From Juglans regia (lineage: Eukaryota; Streptophyta; Magnoliopsida; Fagales; Juglandaceae), in NCBI RefSeq assembly GCF_001411555.2, contig NC_049911.1:8440209-8504208 (forward strand): a stretch of 64,000 bases of DNA, written 5' to 3'. Below are positions 1-9,539 of this stretch, piece after piece. A model generated the notes under the pieces. That model searched no databases. It had not been told where the DNA came from and worked only from the letters and a program-made list of their open reading frames with translations. The first letter of the stretch is position 1. Each line of letters starts with the position of its first letter. Made by a program: the position numbers and the translations under genes.

Positions 1-331
1 AAACTAGACCCGTTTTGTTTCTATTTATCACTTGACCCGAAGATGCTTCATAAAAGTTGAGGAGTGATTGAATTCTCTGATTTTCTTGCATATTTGCCTT
101 ACAGAATAATAAACTATCATCTGCAAAAAGTAAATGAGAGATCTTTGGAGCACCCCTACAAATCTTTACAGCTGACAAATCCCCCCTTAACTCAGCAAAT
201 TTGATCAAAGAGACCAAACCTTCAGTACAAAGTAAGAAAAGGTATGGGGAGAGGGGGTCACCTTGTCTCAAGCCTCTAGATGGAACAAATGGACCTTTTG
301 GAACACCATTAACTAGAACTGAGAAAGAGAC
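1..331 (-). mobile_element. L1-type LINE reverse transcriptase fragment
   Basis: The minus strand is open over about 110 codons without a stop and reads as the central part of a plant L1 reverse transcriptase. It has the GLRQGDPLSPYLF block and, about 50 codons later, the catalytic FADD motif in HLLFADDSLLF. It has no start codon because it is an internal fragment: the C-terminal side runs off the left edge of the window and the N-terminal side stops abruptly at 331, where an unrelated repeat begins. The catalytic motif is intact, so this is less decayed than the other L1 pieces here. It is not part of a complete element in this window. Confidence 0.85.
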
Positions 332-493
332 AGTGCATTACATCAACATGCAATTTGCAACGCAAAATTTATGATGAAGGATAACATGTTTATTATATTT
401 ATGAAACAAATCCGTAAATGCATGTTCATTGAACTGCAACTACCATATAGTGCTCTTGTTCTTGCTTTATTTTATCATGAACAGTGTATTTTG

Positions 494-1034
494 TGTTGAG
501 CAAAACACACACATCAACGATGGCAAACTAAAGTAAAAGTAAGCACGATGAAGCACACGACACATAATATACGTGGTTCGGCAAATTGTCTACTTTCACA
601 AAACTGCAAAAATCTTATTAAGCAGAAGAGATTACTATCACTCAATCTCAACTCACACTCTATAGGGCTTTTTGCTCTCTCACACAATATGCACTCACTT
701 GACAATTGTTTTCTCTCAAAATATGCTAAAAGTCATGCAAAACAAGTCAAATATGACATATTTATAGTAAACAGTGTTGTAAACCCTAATCTGACAAAAA
801 TACGTTCTTCGCTAGAGCGGTGTGTCTAGCGCTCATTGAGTGAACAACCAATCAACATTGGCTCGAGCAGGGTGTCGAGTGGGGCTCGAGCGAACACTAG
901 GGTTTGTGTCTCGCTCGAGTCTCGTGCTGGCGCGAGACTCGAGCGAACTCACAGATTGAGCTTCGCTCGAGTGCACTTCGAGCAAACTCTCTATTTCTCG
1001 ATTTTCAGCTTTAAAACCAGTCTCCACCCCAACA
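494..1034 (-). repeat. 3' LTR of the copia relic (541 bp)
   Basis: On the minus strand the LTR starts TGTTGGGG and ends CTCAACA, the usual TG...CA ends. A TATAAATA box lies on the minus strand at 759-766. The U3 side (about 805-1000) carries many CTCGAGCG-type motifs. Directly outside, 1035-1050 reads AGTGGGAGAT on the minus strand, a typical polypurine tract next to a 3' LTR. Confidence 0.8.
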
Positions 1035-1580
1035 ATCTCCCACTTGGAGACTAGGTCTCCACTTGTCAGCCATTGTTTCCAGCCAAGCCCTATCATCTCT
1101 GCAGCTCACAGATCCCGTCTTCAAGCTAGAAGAAGCATTGAAGTCAAGCCAGACTTCAGTCTTTCACGTACATTGCCCTTAATCAGTATATCCACTGGGT
1201 GACTCAACTCCCACTGCACTAGCAGTATCTAGTCTCGAACCGATCTTGGCAACCTCAGCCAACTTTCCCAGGCTTACATGAGGAACGACAAAGCTGACTC
1301 CTTTTGGCTTCCTCATATGTTTCGCGCGATTAAGTCTGCCTTTTTGCACTCTTGTATTTCTCTGCACATCACTGGACCCTCATGTTAAATACAAAGAGTT
1401 AGATCTCTTATCATGCGCCAAAACCAGTGCACCCTTAGTGATCTTCCAAGCTTCTCTAGAGAATGCTTCTGCATAACTACTGTCATCAAGCTGTCCTACA
1501 ACAATTAGGTTTTTTTCCAGATCTGGAACAAATTAGACTTTCTCAATTTTTCAACTCCAAAACTAGTCTTCACCCCAACA
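494..1580 (-). mobile_element. Deleted Tnt1-like Ty1/copia relic with TSD TTTTG
   Basis: The insertion is bounded by 5-bp direct repeats TTTTG at 489-493 and 1581-1585, and removing it restores continuity with the uninterrupted copy at 20127-21400. It holds one complete LTR (494-1034), a polypurine tract, about 500 bp of internal sequence and only the last ~35 bp of the second LTR (ending CACCCCAACA at 1580). The inside (about 1390-1530, minus strand) reads as the gag-pre-integrase region of a Tnt1-like polyprotein, with a stretch ending AWKITKGALVLAHDKRSNSL. Most of gag-pol is gone, so it is non-functional. The LTR resembles the one at 63618-64000. Confidence 0.85.
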
Positions 1581-2039
1581 TTTTGGCAGCCATTTCAATA
1601 GTTATGTATGGTGGTAATGGAGGAGTACACTTTGGAGAACAATTTTTGGAAGAGGAGAGAAAAGGAAGGAAGCAAAAGAACGGGGAAGAGGAAGAAAAAT
1701 AAATATTTCATCAAATATTCTATTCACCAAAATGTTTGACAAGAATTAATAAATAAATAAATAAATAAATAGAATATATAACATAATCATATAAAAAATC
1801 AATTACCTAAAGGCCAAAAATAAAATAACACAAATAATTGCATTAATGTGGTATTCATATGAAAAAGAAAAACTAGATCATTTACCTTATTTTGTGGAGC
1901 TGATGCCATAGTTGGATGGGAGGGATGCCTAATGGCATTAGAAAGGCCCAGCACGATTTTTTGAACAAATTCTTGAGCAAAAATATTTACTTATAAATTT
2001 AGAAATCAAGGTAAACCTTCAATCTTCTATCCAACAAGC

Positions 2040-3115
2040 AATTTGGAGAGGGAGTTGTGGACCTACAACTTGGGATAGATGACTCGAGTAGGGATGTCGG
2101 GCCCAAACCCCCCCCCCCTTCCTTACCCTTGCCGGAATTGCCTACAATCCGGACAGAGAATTCATGAATAAGCTTTAATTTTACATTTAGCGAAAAAAGA
2201 AAGGCAAAAGGATAACAAGAGTTACATAACCTATGTATAGCAGCTGTGTTGGAACCGATGGTGGCTTTTAATAAATCTTTGAAAATTGCAAGAAGGTTGG
2301 GTTTATCTCAATCTTTTTCGAATGAGGTAGAAGGTCGAAAAGTCTGGCTGGTTGCTAAAGATCAGGTATTGCGATTTCTATTCTGTCATCTTCATCACAA
2401 TATATTTCTTTTATTGCTGATTTCGTGGGTTCAGAAGCTTTGTTTTCAGTGGCGTATGCTAAATGTAGTTCTATTCTTATAATGGAGTTGTGGGAATCCT
2501 TGTTAAGAGTGAAAACTGTTGAAAAACCTTGGATGATTTTATAGAGGAATTTAATATCATTAAAAATGATTTAGATAAGATTGGGGGTGTTCCTATGTTG
2601 ACTACAACTGTAAAGAAGAGTTCATTAGTTTCATTGAGACTACTTCAATGTATGATCATCCTTTCTCTGGATCAGAATTCACGAGGCATTGTAGAAGGGA
2701 TGGGCAATTTATTTGGAAAAAATTGGATAGAGCTTTAGTTGGTTTCTTTTCCACATGTTGTTTTAATACACTTGGAAACAATACATTCAGATCATTGCCC
2801 TCTGTTGTTTGAAAATAAGGGGCCGGCTGAAAAGTTAGGTCCTTCTTTTAAATTCCAAAAGATGTGGATTATTCATTCAGATTTTTTGGAATTGAACCAG
2901 CCTTATAATAAGACTAGTTTGAAAAGGATGGTTTTAAAATTGAAAAGACTGAAAACTGCTCTAAAGAATTGGAATGCCTCAATTTTTTTGTGACATTCTT
3001 AAGAAGCTAGGTAAAATAAGAGATAATATTCAAGTGGCAGAGTTAGCACTACAAACATTAAATTCAGAGGATAATCTTAGGGGAGGTTTAAATAATGAGT
3101 TGAGATGAGATGATT
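2040..3115 (+). mobile_element. L1-type LINE 5' part (endonuclease region), decayed
   Basis: The + strand reads, with several frameshifts, as the N-terminal endonuclease domain of an L1 ORF2. Recognisable blocks are NIIKNDLDKIGG, a stretch like WHCRRDGQFIWKKLDRAL spread over two frames near 2680-2735, and a downstream segment near 2860-3110 with LKRMVLKLKRLKTALKNW. The same blocks occur in the same order at 55850-56620 and, inverted, at 20127-20540. The copy ends at about 3115, just where a GAGATGAG-type MITE remnant begins. No reading frame is long enough to be functional. Confidence 0.75.
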
Positions 3116-3190
3116 TGAGATGAAAGTTGAATAGAATATTGTTAGAATATTATTTTTGTTTTGAAATTTGATAAATTTAAATAAAATAAT
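3095..3190 (+). mobile_element. Truncated GAGATGAG-type MITE
   Basis: The text runs through GAGTTGAGATGAGATG, a TGAATAGAATATTGTTAGAA core and a TTTTGAAATTTG block. This is the left half of the MITE family seen more completely at 21845-22040 and 56620-56810. The right half is missing. Confidence 0.55.
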
Positions 3191-3540
3191 TTAAACACAA
3201 AGACCAAGTAAAATAAAATAATCAAATCCAACAACACAATAATTTTAAAACCCACAAACAACTAATTTAAATTAAAGAACAATTTAAATGAGAAACAATA
3301 TTAAATATTAAGAAAGCATACCAAAATAAATTTCACAACTTAAAAATCATGAAATAAACCAACGAAAAACCCAATAAATTTTAAAACAAGAGAACAATAT
3401 TTAAATTAATAAAAATAATCATTCAATTAAAAATACACTAAAATACGGGATATCTCACCTCATGCTTTATAAACCGACTTGAACAAAGAACACTAGTTTT
3501 ATTATTTTTCTTTTCAATTCCATTATGAACTAATTCTATT
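3191..3540. other. AT-rich sequence without a recognised feature
   Basis: A-rich, low-complexity sequence with many AAATTAA/AATTTAA runs and no open frame of note. I see no protein signal or terminal repeats. Confidence 0.4.
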
Positions 3541-4225
3541 TTCTAGAGTTTTGATGTAGCATAGCATTGAACACAGTTTACATTCCAAGTTATTTTATTT
3601 TCAATATTTTCATGATTAGTGTTTATTCCTTATTTTTAATGCTTACAATTTTCTAGCTAACTATTGTTCGATCTTTTGGATTACAATGAGACCGAGAGGT
3701 TATTTGTGATTAAAGTTCTAGGATTAAACACCATTAGTTAAGCGAAAGCAGAGATGCTTTACTGCAACTAGTGTGATTTTCAAGAAAAATCTAAAGAACT
3801 TAATGAGTCTCCAATTAGTTAAATTCACATAGAGATATGGAGTTATTAGTTGAAGATATTTTTGATATTGTTCGAAAGAAAATATTAAATAGTTAAGGGA
3901 TTTTTATCATCAACCTGGAATAATTGGGATTCTATAACAAGGAAGAATGAACTGTGTGGGATTTGCTATGTGAAATCAAACGCTCTAGATCTATTCTTTT
4001 TATTTTTAAAATCTTAATTTTAATGTTTTTTTTTTTTTTTAGTTTGATTTAGATAAACCATTCTTCAAATTTTAGTTTTTCAAATAGTAATTAATTTAGT
4101 CAATTTCAATACTCAATAGCATAATTATTCCCTGTGGGTTCGATATTTGTTTTCTTTAAAACACTTTACTACTTGTTACGATTCTGTGCATTTGTAGATA
4201 TATTTTTATGCGAACAATAATAATC
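3541..4225 (+). repeat. Possible decayed gypsy LTR remnant
   Basis: There is no coding signal. The stretch near 4120-4210, with CCCTGTGGGTTCGATATTTG followed by a TTACTACTTG...ACGATT block and a GTGCATTTG tail, resembles the conserved tail of Tat/Athila-type gypsy LTRs. A 17-base T-run lies at about 4028. Termini and TSD were not found, so this rests only on resemblance. Confidence 0.35.
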
Positions 4226-6070
4226 AACTATGCAAGGTAAGCAATTTACATCCAATGTTAACACAGGAGACTGTCTTTTCATAAAACTTATGCAAGTGGG
4301 CTAGGGAAATAATCTCAAAGTATATAAAAGCTTTCTTAAAAAATATCAAGAATCAACTCAATAAAGAACACTAGCTTTAAAGAGAAATCTGATCTCTTTC
4401 GTTATACATTTAAAGAACAAGAAATCCGATGAAGGCTCTGAATGGGTTGGTGTGAATATCAGGTGTACGACCATTAATGCACATGATCCCATCAGAACAT
4501 TTTATTTTTCCCTCAAACAAGATATATATAGATAGAATAAAAGGAGTATCCAATACAAAGTTAACATAGAGTACAAAAAAAAAAAAAAAAAATCTATGGG
4601 GAATCAAATCTAGTGTGGGTTCCCAATACAGAGAGTCATGTGTGACAAGATCTTAAGTAATGCTGCTACACCAGAGTGAGTTAGCAAACCTTTGACCAAG
4701 CTCATGAGCCTTTAGAACTTAACAACCTTTTCTTAATTGATAAGTTCCATAAGAACTCAAGAGTTAAGCGTACTTGAACGAGAGTATAGGGGTGACATCC
4801 AAAGGAGTGGGTGTGAATAATACAAATATATACTTATTAATAAACCTGTAAATCTAGGAACTACTGAAATAAGTTTGAAAAAACTGAGACGAGGTCCAAA
4901 TTTTTGTAGCACAACCTATCATAATGTGTCACTAGATTCAATTACATTCTTCAATACTGTCCCTTTTGATGTGGATCAGGCTATTGTGAGATTGAACTTT
5001 ACAATGATCCATTATAAAGCTCAAGAAGTAATAACACCACTAAAGCTGTGAACACTACAACGAATTGGCTGCGGAAGAAACTCCGTTGAAAGCTACCAAA
5101 TAAAACCTCGCAGACGGAGAGAGGGAGGGAGAATTGGTATGACTACAAGAACAAAATTACTTTTCGTATGTTAGGTTCAGGGAAGACAATTTGGGCCTCA
5201 AAGGTGGACTAATTGGACTGACAAAAAAAACCCACACCTGTGATAATCAGTATTCAAAAACTTGAGTTAGGAAAATGAGTTTTATGATATTTTTGAAGTA
5301 TTTAATTCTATAAAAAAAAAAAAAGAGAAAAAGAAAAAAATATTGTAAGGTTAATAAGGAATAGGCCCAAATTATGGGCTAGTTAGGATTGGCCCTAGAA
5401 TCCATTCAGCTCGGCTATCAGTCATGGGCCTAGCCCAGCCAGAAATAAAGCTCAGAAGGGTCGTAGCTAAAAAGTATGAAAAAAGATGAAAGGGGCCTGC
5501 GGGGCATCTCAACTTGTTCTGCAAAAACCAAAAGGATCCTTCAATACATTAAAGACAAGAGGATGTGCTCAACGCCCAACGCTGATGAATACGCATTAAT
5601 AACTTTAAGCGTTAATACCACGTTTTCTTGTAGTTAAGAGACTAATTCAGCTTTAACTTCCTTCCTCCAGAAAAATGCAATACCCCACTTCTTTCTAAAC
5701 TGTCAATAACATTAACTGTGATCAAACCCCACTTGATTTCGAATATATTTTCAATTCTCTTTCTGATTTTTTGACAGTTAATATGGATGAAAAATAGGTA
5801 ACGTGCACTGCTTTAATTAACTGTGCAGATGGGTAGCTCAAAAAGTTAGGTAATAAACCTGTCTCTCTTTAATGAAAGCTTTAATTGTACAAAAGCTTAG
5901 ACCCAACTTGATGAATTATATATGTTTGGACTCCACCGTTAGATGTCCATGATGTAGACGTCATTTCGGGTCTTCAAATTGCGTCATCAAATCATGACGT
6001 ATACTTCTCGGAGTTTTTCACGTGTAGTAAATTGGGTCATGGTTTCCACTGCTTGCATGTGCTGGACTTT
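4226..6070. other. Intergenic sequence, no gene recognised
   Basis: I see no coding region with a family signature. The stretch contains simple A-runs (about 4574-4592 and 5312-5340). A TTTTCTTGTAGT string near 5620-5632 resembles a CACTA transposon end, and the GTGCAGATGGGTAGCT string near 5825 is also found inverted near 23498. A minus-strand 65-codon frame (4410-4607) is T-rich and featureless. Confidence 0.5.
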
Positions 6071-6074
6071 GAAC

Positions 6075-6467
6075 TACGTTCTTGTATAAGCATATATGCT
6101 TATTTGTAAGTACGGCTTCTACGTAGGATCTGAGAAAGCCCGCTAAGTTAGCTTCATCATCAGCAAAATTAGTTTATTTTAAAGATCTATTTTGGAGACG
6201 GTGAACATAGACAAGGATACGACATTGCATGTTGCTGTGAGAAATGCTCAACATTCGGTTGTGGAGTTACTAATTGGCCACAAACCAAGGTTAGATAAGA
6301 TGGTGAATGAAGCCGGAGAATCTGCACTCTCTCTTGCTGTAGACAGAAACATTTACCATACTGCTAAGTACATCTTAGACTCTGTTCCAGAATCAATTAA
6401 TAAGCTGTGGAGGAAGGGACCGCATGAATGTGTTGCACGTAGCCATCATTCGGATGGTGGCAATTAA
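6075..6467 (+). pseudogene. ACD6-like ankyrin gene, broken partial copy of exon 1
   Basis: This aligns with 27385-28110 of the intact gene. The untranslated leader (TACGTAGGATCTGAGAAA, TTCATCATCAGCAAAAT) is shared, but the ATG is lost and about 360 bp coding for the first ankyrin repeats is deleted between 6178 and 6190. What remains (from 6192) reads ETVNIDKDTTLHVAVRNAQH and one further repeat. Near 6395 a one-base insertion shifts the frame, so the last 20 residues differ from the parent. The splice donor is destroyed: the parent ACAA|GTAAGT reads GGCAATTAATCT here. No downstream ankyrin or PGG exons follow. It is a duplicated, dead copy. Confidence 0.85.
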
Positions 6468-6544
6468 TCTGTTCACTGATCCTCTCCCTACCTTGGTCAA
6501 AACCAATGTTTTTATTTTTTATTTTTTATTTTTTTAGTTATACT

Positions 6545-6571
6545 TTATATATATATATATATATATATATT
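6545..6571. repeat. (TA)n microsatellite
   Basis: About 13 TA units lie in the former intron 1 of the ankyrin pseudogene. Confidence 0.9.
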
Positions 6572-6639
6572 AATATGAATAGGCATAATTCAAGTACACA
6601 TGGGGTATATATGAGATAACACCTATTTAGGAGAAAAAA

Positions 6640-7548
6640 AAAAAGAAACAAGAAAATCATGAAAATCGAGATCATTGAAATCTACATCTTTGGCCCAAAG
6701 AAAAAGGGTTCTAATAAATAATATTCTAATCTCTTCCAATGAACGCTCTCTGTCTTCAAATGTCCTGTCATTTCATTCATTCCAAATGCACCATAGAAGA
6801 CATAGAGAATCGTTTTCCACATGGCTGAAATTTGTGGGATGCTGCCAAGGTACTTCACCGAACATGCCAAAAGCTCGACTACTATAGTAGATATAACTGA
6901 GGCTAGCTCTACCCTTCTGAATACATTCACCCAAAATGCTTAAGTAATCTCGTTATGTAGTAGAAGATGGTCCAGAGTCTCCCTACTTTGTTTACACATG
7001 AAGCACCATTCTACCACTACCACCCCGCTTTTCCGTAAGTTATCTGTTGTCAAAATCTTACCCAAAGACGATGTATAGGCAAAAAATGCCGCCCAAGGAG
7101 GGGCCTTGTTTTTCCAAATTCTTTTCCATGGAAAGTGATTGTTCTATGGTTGCGTGAGGGCCTTATAAAAAGAGCAAGCTAAAATGTACCTTTCTGATAG
7201 TATCCACTACAAAGTATCAGCTCTTTGAGTGCGCAGTCTTACGAAGTATATGACCAAGAAGAAATCTTCGAAGTTGCTGACTTTCCAATTTTGGGCCGCC
7301 CTAGTGAATAACAATTTCTTTACGCACTCCCAACCTAGGATTTGAGACATCCCACCAATTACATTGAAACAACCATACCATATATCCCCCCACATACTTT
7401 AACGCTATGATATTTTCCACAATTCCATAGAAGTCAATATTATCATCCCCATGGCTTCCTTCGACTATGACCCCACAATTTTGAGTTTTCCTATATATTT
7501 CTCTATCAGTTGTGTGAAATCTATATCCACGCACCAAACATCCTGAGT
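6640..7548 (-). mobile_element. L1-type LINE 3' part (zinc-binding region)
   Basis: On the minus strand the sequence reads as the reverse-transcriptase zinc-binding domain (zf-RVT) at the end of plant L1 ORF2. It has [20 protein letters not shown], then [18 protein letters not shown] with the Cys/His pattern, then VFRRVELASVIS. Upstream, 7207-7290 reads SNFEDFFLVIYFVRLRT, also typical. The same fragment lies in intron 1 of the intact gene (28200-28892), so it was in the intron before the locus was duplicated. From 7280 the two copies diverge. The right edge is cut by the gypsy LTR at 7549. Confidence 0.75.
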
Positions 7549-8214
7549 ACTGGATGGCCCTTCTGGAAATGGTTTCGAGGAGGAGTTTGGGTGATGACCG
7601 TGGTTCACAAAGGAGGGCAGATGCTTTGGGAAGTTTGGCTGGCAGCGGCACCTTGGCTTCATCATGCATGAGGGATAACCGTATAAGTATATATATATAT
7701 ATATATATAGGTGGTAAAAAAAAATTAAAAGCAAAACCCTAGAGATGAAGGAAGGAGGGACGTGATCGAAACAGACGTGAATCATGCAATCCGAGGGAAA
7801 ACAGACGTGATCGAAGCCGTGCATGTAGTGCGTAAATAGACGTGAAAGTGTAGAGTATGAAATTATTTTCACGGGCTAGGGCTCTATAACCTGAAAATAA
7901 TTGGCCCACGACTTGGATCTTGAACGGGGTTAATGCATGTCCTGTTTCTAAGTTTTGGACCTCAACTCAACCTAAAAAAAAAAATTACACTTGTCCCATA
8001 AATTTTTCGGATGAAAATCTACTTGGTTTACTAAAAGATTTAAAAATCTAATTATCCCACCTATTGAAAAATCATAATTCTCCGAAAAAAAAATCCGGAC
8101 TCGAGGTCCAGAAATTAAAAAAAAAAAAAAAACTTGTTAACCTGAAGTGAGCTTTTCTTACCTATAAACCCAAAAAATTTTGTCAAGAGGGCTTAGCTGG
8201 GCCCGGGTGTTACA
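7549..8214 (-). repeat. Truncated 3' LTR of a gypsy element
   Basis: This matches 11965-12591 closely, including the CACAAAGGAGGGCAGATGCT stretch, a TA microsatellite at 7687-7708 and the GGGCCCGGGTGTTACA end. On the minus strand it starts TGTAACACCCGGGCCC. Only about 670 bp of a roughly 3-kb LTR survives, because the left side was lost at a junction with the L1 fragment at 7548/7549. Confidence 0.8.
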
Positions 8215-9539
8215 TCCTCCCCCCCTTAAAAAAAATTTCGTCCTCGAAATTTGTTGCATCCAAAATCAAAACTCAAATACTTAGACCTTCATACATATTT
8301 GCGCACACTGCATCTCACTTCAAAAAATCCAAATCAAGTCTAAATTATAAACCTCAGCCATACAATTAAAAACCTAATAATTCTGGACTCTCCACATAAT
8401 CCATGAACCTCATACAAATAGCGAAATAAAATCTCATGCTATCATATCACCAAAAGCATGATTCCGCTGCGCATACTAACAACTTGTAGTCCTAAACGCA
8501 TTGTATCTCAAATCAAGTACATTTGAAAAGAACTAACCTCCACATTTAACCAGTCCATACAATTTTTTTTTTTACCAGATTTAAATGTCGCAATGTCTCC
8601 CAAGATGTATGTAGACTCTAATACATCAATATCACAAGTCTAAACCTCCAGTTCCTTTTCAAAACACGGTCCACGAAGTCAACCTAAAATCTAAACCTTA
8701 AACCTTGTCAGAGCTATTTCCTACAGCCCACAAAATACGCCTACCGGAATTAAAATCTCAAATGTCATAAATTTGTTTCCTTAAATTATGCAAAATCTAA
8801 AACCTCAGATTTTGTCGAACTCACTCCAAAGGTCCGCAAGTGCTAAAACCTTACATATCATAAAAAATCATATCCTGAAACCTGCAGAATTCTACGACCT
8901 TAAATCTCCTCAAAATCATTTTTTTTTAAATATGTACCATCTCTAAACCTCAAACCTCGAAATATTCAGTCCATAAAATCTGACGAATCTCAAATCCCCA
9001 AAGTTTTGAACTCGACGACGAGCAGCCATCCTGAGATCTTAAACTCAGTTAAATGTTCTAGGGAAAGAAAACAAAATATGTATAAACAAAATATAAATAC
9101 CAGTTAAAATATTTAAAAACAAGTAAAAAAATAAATAAATGATTCAATGAAATCTTGAACTTTTTTTAACCATTCTTAGCCATTTCTTTAACCAACTCAT
9201 ATAGTCTTTCCTATCCTATATAATTGTAAACCCGACATCACTCTAAATTGCCTTACGTCTTAGAATCTAAACCTCAAAATCTAAACCTTAAATTAATCTT
9301 TATAAATATTATCTCTTATATTCCACAAATTAAGCTTGTCGGATATAAAATCCCTAAACCTCAAATCTCAAAACTCAATTACAAAATCTTGCAAAATCTA
9401 AAACCTTAACTACCCACACAATCGTCTCTTATTCTTTAAACTTCTACACCTCAACTCTGAAATTTCTTCCTAAACCCATAGATATCTAAACCTCCAAGGT
9501 TTATAGTATGCATAATTCAAACCTGGCTTTGATACCAAC
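8215..9539 (-). mobile_element. Gypsy element interior, short and non-coding
   Basis: The interior is bounded by a polypurine tract next to the 3' LTR (8215-8232, a GGGGGGGAGGA run on the minus strand) and a primer-binding site next to the 5' LTR (9525-9537, TGGTATCAAAGCC on the minus strand, matching initiator tRNA-Met). Only about 1.3 kb lies between them and no gag or pol is visible. The text is full of degenerate CTAAACCT / AAACCTCAAA motifs. Either the coding part was deleted or the element is a non-autonomous derivative. The whole element (7549-12591) is on the minus strand. Confidence 0.75.

Larger units (their letters stand above)
332..2745 (+). repeat. Left arm of a 1.3-kb inverted duplication, split by a copia insertion
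   Basis: Positions 332-488 and 1586-2745 together read as the reverse complement of 20127-21400. Shared landmarks are the GAGCACTATATGGTAGTTGCAG stretch (written here from its right-arm strand), the poly-purine run near 1640-1700 and the L1 endonuclease start near 2245. The arm is interrupted at 494-1580 by a copia relic, so the duplication or the parent sequence predates that insertion. The left arm also has about 40 extra bases near 2615-2655. The part at 1586-2040 is not recognised; in the right arm it contains a short open frame ending in an AAG|GTAAAAG donor-like site. Confidence 0.75.
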
